Assembly: GCA_035236585.1 (NCBI GenBank)
Contig: CP141132.1
Span: 26,619,445 to 26,683,444 of the forward strand
Source: Warburgia ugandensis
Lineage: Eukaryota; Streptophyta; Magnoliopsida; Canellales; Canellaceae
Direction: 5' to 3'
Length of the DNA: 64,000 nucleotides
Position numbers and translations under genes: made by a program. Below are positions 58,860 through 64,000 of the stretch, in pieces. Position 1 is the first letter of the stretch. Every line of letters starts with the position of its first letter. The notes below the pieces were generated by a model. That model saw nothing but the letters and a program-made list of their open reading frames with translations. It made no database searches and was not told the origin of the DNA.

Positions 58860-60626
58860 GTTCAATTTTGTATAAATAATACCCAATTTATATTTTTGCA
58901 CATGTAAGGCTGATTCAACAAGGATTCTCATAGATTTGCAATGGATTGAATTTTATTTGAGTCAATTAACTCCAGCCAAAGAGATAGAGATATAATTAAA
59001 CTAGGAATTTAAAACTACTAATAAGGAAACATGCATGGAATTAGAAGCTAAACTTAAAAGAAACATACTAAAACCTAAAGCTAAGAAATAAAAACCCACC
59101 TAAATGATATGCAAGCAACTAAAGGAAATCAATGCTAAATTAGAATGAATCAAATTAAGAAACTTAAGCTACAGGAAACTACTAAAAATGACACTTTCCT
59201 AATCTCTCACTTTCTTAAACTAGAATTAGAAACTTTCTAAAACCAAATCAGTAAAAAATTTAAAACTAAACTAACATGCAAAAACAAGTAAACAATGAGA
59301 TCTAACTAACTAACTATAACAAGAAATTAGCAACATGCATGTGAATGGAAACTACTATTAAAAAGACGTTGTAAATCCTAAAACTATCTAAAGATGGAAC
59401 TTCCTAAAATTCAAAAAAGAAACTTTCTAAACCTAAAAAAACATGACAATAAACTCAATTAATGACTTTTTTAAACAAGATCTCATAACCAAATTAATCA
59501 CAGATTAAAGATGAAAGGGACTTAGTACCATGTGCATGATTCTAGGACTATGCACATGGTTCTAGGACCCCAAAAGTGGCTCAATTTAATGTATCTAAAG
59601 TCATTGATCGTGCAAAATAACTATGGGATCTAATAAAAACCATGAAAATCCAAATGGGTAGCTAAGAATTTAAGTATAAACAATGTTTAAGTGGCTGGAA
59701 TTAAGGCACAAACTTAAGGGAAAAACAGTTTCTAGTTTTGGTACTTAAGAACATTCAACAAATCTAGCATTAGAAAGCTACTGAAACCAGAACTTTTTTG
59801 CAAGGAAATAACTTAGATCTTAAGCAATTTGATTAAATAAACAAATCATAACAAGAATTCCCAAAGAACTTTATTGCATCATATCCGATTTACACCAAAA
59901 ATGATGCATAATACATGTTTTATTGTTCAAAATTGCATCTAATTCTTAAGCTTGAAATCCTATCTAAAAAACACCAACAATGAAATCTAATGATTGCAAA
60001 CTAAAGTATGATGACATGCAAAGAAAACCTAGAAAGGAATTTTGAAGAAAAAAAAAAAGCTAAGTGAGTGAACTAACTATGGAAAGTGGACCTAAAACTA
60101 AGGTGTAAAAAACTTGAATTTCAAGAGCGAAAATTAAGGTTCTAAGCTAACTCTTTTCTTAGCTATCACTACCAGAGATGAGTTAACTTGAATCTTAAGG
60201 GAATAGCAAAGAAAAACAAGTGTTATTGGGGGTAGAGAAAGAAGGAGAAGCTAGAACGAAAGGAAGGTGCAAAAACTAGAAAGCAAAACAATAAAAACTA
60301 AACCAAAGCAAGCAAACTACTAACCTAAACTAGAGAGAAAATAACCAAAACAACAACCAAAACTTGAAAGGAAGAAAATCATCTAATAAATCCCAAAGTC
60401 CAACAGTAAATAACACCAAAGGAGAGCTTGATTTTAAGGTGCCTCACCCACCTCTACTTGGAAAATTTATATGAAAACATGGGCTATATATAGATGAGTG
60501 GGTTCCTAACTTAGGAAAGGGTGAAACCATTAGGAAAGTGGCCCTAGGGTCAGGGTATTGAATAAAAAGGTTAGGTGGAAGATGTATTAACAAGATAATG
60601 TCATAAACATGACATAAGAGAGGTAA
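58860..60626 (-). repeat. Minus-strand Athila/Tat-like LTR copy (partner of 43341-56950)
   Basis: The left end resembles 43381-43640, and the AGCTATCACTACC region at about 60153 resembles 55910. A minus-strand TATA box CTATATATAG lies at about 60483. The sequence is A-rich on the plus strand and has no genes. It ends where the LTR of element F starts. Confidence 0.45.
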
Positions 60627-62498
60627 TGTCAATAAATTTTCACAAAATTATATAATATTATTTGAGAATTTCATGAAAATTAAGAATTTGAGTGTTTAGA
60701 GAATTGATATTTTTTAAAGAAAAATTGAGATTTGAAACATATATTGTTGGATGGTGCTCAAAAAATGGAATTCAACAACATCAAGAGCACCTAATATGGA
60801 ATTTGAATGAAAAAATAATGAGCATTTAAATTTGAGGGGCATTTTAGTAATTGTATAGATGGGCCTGTTTAACTATGTTTTTTTATATAAGAAAGACCCA
60901 AAATGTAGGAGACCATTTTGATAACGATATCCGCTTTCATCATATTACTTGTATGGCATGCTAAAGGCAATGCAGCGTTGCTGCAGTCATCCTCACTACA
61001 TTTTATACCCCTCACTCATCCATCCCCACCCCCCCGCATTCTATTGCATTTCACTGGCAAAACATCCCTCCTCCTTCTTCTCCTTGAACAAGGGTTTTTC
61101 CTAGATAGTTTTCCCACCGACCAAGTAGGTCAGCCCTTCTTCCCCTCTCTTTTTTTCCCTTTTCTTTTCTCCCTATTTTCCCCTTTTCCCTCACTGGAAA
61201 AAGTCAGCGAAGTTCAATTGGGGAAAACCATGCCATAGTAGAAAACCCATATTAAGGATAGCTCGAATGGATGATTAGACAACCACTCCAAAAGGGGGAA
61301 ATTTGTAGTGAGTGGTATCATGAGTAATAGACACATGGGTCTGTCCTCCCTCATGCAAGATGGACATTTAATCTCCCACTCTGGTGTCAATGGGGAGCGG
61401 CAATTGGTAGACCCAAGAGTTGATTACCACTGCAGCATGCTGATTCATATGTTTATTTGGCATTTATGTGGCATTATGATTATTGCTGGATTGGTATATA
61501 CTTATGTACCCACGGCATGACTATATTTGGAGGATTGGTATGAGTGCTCATGAATAGATGTAAAAGTGTGTTGTACACTCGAGGGACACAAGTGGATTGT
61601 GTGCCCTCATATTTATGATATGCATTTGTGTTTTGACATCATGGATTTTTTTTTACTTGGCACCATTAGATTTATGAGCCATATTCTATACTATATTATG
61701 CATGTCATGTTGATCTAACTCATGTGATTCTCATGATTTATGTGACATCTTACATGCTTTACTAGATTCTAGTTTTGACATGAACTATGCAAGCTTTCTG
61801 TTGTTATTCATGAGAACTGGCCATTCAATTTTCATACATTTATCGCATTTATGAGTTTTTTATTATGAGATCATGCATTTTATTCGTCACGCTACCTGTA
61901 TCCATTCTTTGAATATTAAATGTCTATGTACCTATGCAAGGGATAGCTTGCTAAGGCATTGCTATTTTTCTTGCAATGCCTCAGATATAGAGCAGGATAT
62001 CAAGAAGGGTAAGTAGGTGAAGGAGCACTAGAGGCAGCAGGGGATCATTATCGCATTCTGAGGTTCACACCAATGTACGTAGTTGACTTAAGTTATTTGA
62101 ACTCGTATATGGGCTGTATAGATTTAACAGTTTCCTTACTGTAGACTTATGGACTTGGTTTCATGGATGGATGTCGAGTTGTGATGGACAAATAATTGTT
62201 CTTGATGATTTTTAATATTTCCAGTATTATAAATTGTGATTTTTGTTGTGGTTTGTTTATAGATAGATATGATACATTTTATGTCATGTGCTGATGTCAT
62301 TTCCTTCTATTCTCAATATTGCATTTTTTTTATGTGTGTAGATTGTTTGACGCCAGAGGCTTGGAAAATTGTATTGTTACTTAGATTTTCATACTGTTGA
62401 AATAGTTTTAATTTATTAATATTTCAAAAAGGGATCTTGCCTATTTTATATTTATGACATATATATGTATTTGGTGTTTAAAATTTTGAGGCATCATA
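60627..62498 (+). repeat. Element F, 5' LTR (about 1.87 kb)
   Basis: The start near TGTCAATAAATTTTCAC is inferred by resemblance to element D's LTR start; the end GGCATCATA lies 2 bases before the primer site. The upstream motif is at 60767-60810 (GGAATTCAACAACATC...GGAATTTGAATGA), about 140 bp in. A pyrimidine-rich stretch lies at 61000-61200 and the hairpin at 61954-61981. No gene: the Leu/Phe-rich frames at 60918-61238 are composition effects. Confidence 0.75.
61954..61981 (+). other. LTR hairpin, element F
   Basis: AGGCATTGC pairs perfectly over 9 bp with GCAATGCCT across a 10-nt loop. Flanks ATAGCTTGCTA and CAGATA match solo LTR 1 and element D, while the stem differs at three base pairs, all compensated. 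It lies about 516 bp before the LTR end. Confidence 0.75.
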
Positions 62499-62500
62499 GA

Positions 62501-62517
62501 TTGGTATCAGAGCCCAG
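62501..62517 (+). other. Primer binding site, element F (tRNA-iMet type)
   Basis: TTGGTATCAGAGCCCAG, the best preserved of the primer sites in the window. Confidence 0.9.
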
Positions 62518-62611
62518 TCTACTTCATCATGACCACATCAATGAGTCCACTTAAGTGTTATAGACCATAAGGTGATTGAACTTACTCTAGATTATATTGG
62601 TGTTATGATAG

Positions 62612-63780
62612 ATGGCTCTTAAGAGGAGAACGAGATCCATGCCTGCCCCACCCTTGCTGAGCCCTCGGGGCAGGGGAAACATGAGGTGGACTTAGTGACC
62701 CAAGTGATTCAAGGTATGATACCACACATACATCAACATGTTTGGGCAATAGTACACACCACAAACTCAGCACCCATGGCTATGACTGCCATGGCCCCAA
62801 TGGACGTTTCAACTTAGTCATCCCATCAGGTACCAATACTACTAGCACCTAGAGCCACAGAAGGCGATGCCTCGAGGAGTGTAGGTAAAGTAGACAAACT
62901 GCTAGAAAGATTTCAAAAGATGGTACCATACTTCAATGGGAAAGGTGACAAACTAAGGAGGTGGAAAGGTGGTTATTTGAGGTCAAAAGGGCATTTGAGG
63001 CTATGAAGGTTCCTACAGAGGACCAAGTGCAGATAGATGCCTAGCTATTAATGGGTGAGGTAGGGTTTTGGTGGCAGACTTTTCAGAGGATGTGCTCTTC
63101 TACTACTAAGGCACTTACTTGAGAGGCCTTAGGAAGGCCTTTGATGACCAGTACTTCCCACCTCATTCCCTACAGGCAATGAAGAGGGAGTTTGCCACCT
63201 TAGAGCAGCATGACATAAAGGTTCAGTAGTACTTGAATCAATTTACCTGACTAGGGAGATTTGCGCCCAATACTTTTGCCTCGTACAAGGAGGCTATTGA
63301 CAGATTTGTAGATGGGTTGAGGAACCAGGTGATTATTACACGCCATACAACTAAGTGATAGGCAATGAATATGGGCTCAATTTTAGAGAGAGATTTTCTC
63401 TGAACTAAAGGTAGTCCAAGCTAGCCCAATAAGGCAAGAGAGCTTTTGTACAATCACAGATGAAGAGGGTATCATAATAGCAGCAAACTAGTAGGCAGAG
63501 GAGAAACACGGATAGTGGGAGGTGCCATAGGTGTAGAGATAGACACCTAGGGTAGCCATGCCCTAGGGGGTAGCAGACAGCAATAGCTGCGACAACAACA
63601 GTCACTCTCACAAAGACAGCTATTTAGATGTTTTGGCTGTGGAGAGATGGGACACTTCCATAGGGATTGTCCTAGAGGGCAGAGAGACAAGCAGACTGAG
63701 GTTGAAAGCACTGCCGAGGTGGAGCCATGTAGCCAGTGGGGAGTGTTTTCCATTACATAGGGGCAGGCATAGGCCTTAAA
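62612..63780 (+). pseudogene. Element F gag
   Basis: ATG at 62612 (MALKRRTRSMPAPP) is a plausible start 95 bases after the primer site. Remnants in order: LERFQKM-like KDFKRW, FDDQYFPPHSLQAMKREFAT, LEQHDIKVQ, LGRFAPNTFASYKEAIDRFV and DGLRNQVI. Two Cys motifs follow: RCHRCRDRHLG (about 63518-63552) and CFGCGEMGHFHRDC (about 63632-63673), the second an intact CCHC knuckle. TAG replaces Gln at 63042, 63227 and 63758, and TGA replaces a conserved Trp or Arg at several sites. Confidence 0.85.
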
Positions 63781-64000
63781 CTAGGTCATGGAAGGTACTT
63801 TCCTTATCTTTGATAGCCATGCTAGGGTCCTTTTTTATTCAGGGTCCACTCACTCTATTATTTCTAGCATAGTTGCATCATCTCTGGATAAGTATACATA
63901 TATGTTAGCTTTTAGACTTGATGTCATGACACCTGTGGGAGAGGCAATCAAGGCTAGTGAGTACCTCCGAGGGGTACCAGTGGATATATTGGGTGTAAAG
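63781..64000 (+). pseudogene. Element F protease, N-terminal part
   Basis: VMEGTFLIFDSHARVLFYSG opens the aspartic protease and STHSIISSIVASSLDKYTY follows. The catalytic DSG reads YSG (Asp to Tyr), so it would be inactive. The frame stays open to the window end (YLRGVPVDILGVK). Confidence 0.85.

Larger units (their letters stand above)
60627..64000 (+). mobile_element. Element F: Ty3/gypsy chromovirus, cut by the window end
   Basis: LTR (about 60627-62498), primer site, gag and the beginning of protease. The order and gag motifs match elements A and D. The right part is beyond the window, so completeness and target duplication cannot be judged. Confidence 0.85.

Overview
The window looks like a block of repeat-rich, probably heterochromatic plant DNA. 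It is AT-rich, and I found no intact host gene, tRNA or rRNA gene. Every coding stretch I can recognise belongs to a decayed transposable element of a plant type: hAT (Ac-like, BED finger), MULE (MuDR-like), Ty3/gypsy chromoviruses of Tekay/Del type (tRNA-iMet primer site) and a Ty3/gypsy Athila element (tRNA-Asp-like primer site). The species cannot be named from this alone.

Layout. 1-673: no recognisable content. About 674-6606: hAT element on the minus strand, with a near full-length but broken transposase (1498-3587) and a tandem array (about 5240-6400). 6607-9390: a minus-strand LTR (here LTR-H) that the hAT seems to have entered. 9391 to about 11440: MULE remnant, itself carrying a small phrase-repeat insertion. 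About 11442-13763 plus 30709-31512: the 5' LTR of chromovirus C, split by chromovirus A (13764-30703; perfect CTTGA target duplication; 3-kb LTRs). The gag of A is split by a solo LTR (17647-24255), which is split by a second solo LTR (19270-21775). This is a four-level nest. The gag of C (31640-32242) is then cut by chromovirus D (32243 to about 42497; 4.9-kb 5' LTR, truncated 3' LTR). 43907-55553: complete but dead Athila element with a perfect ATTCA target duplication, lying inside an older minus-strand Athila/Tat-like LTR remnant (43341-43906 and 55554 to about 56950) whose partner lies at about 58860-60626. 60627-64000: chromovirus F, with LTR, primer site, gag and the start of protease; it runs off the window.

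How the parts relate. Each autonomous element once encoded its own transposition machinery (gag-protease-RT-RNase H-integrase, or a DDE transposase), but all have stops, frameshifts and mutated catalytic residues. Many stops are TAG where the family has a CAG glutamine codon, the pattern expected from deamination of methylated CHG sites. The most interesting signals are in the LTRs. Otherwise divergent LTRs share three ordered modules: a roughly 45-bp motif usually 115-160 bp from the 5' end, a block beginning GATGCTATGCTAGG, and a hairpin 350-520 bp from the 3' end. In three LTRs the hairpin stem changes by compensatory base pairs while both flanks stay identical. I found no novel host or defence system. 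Boundaries given as 'about' are by eye.
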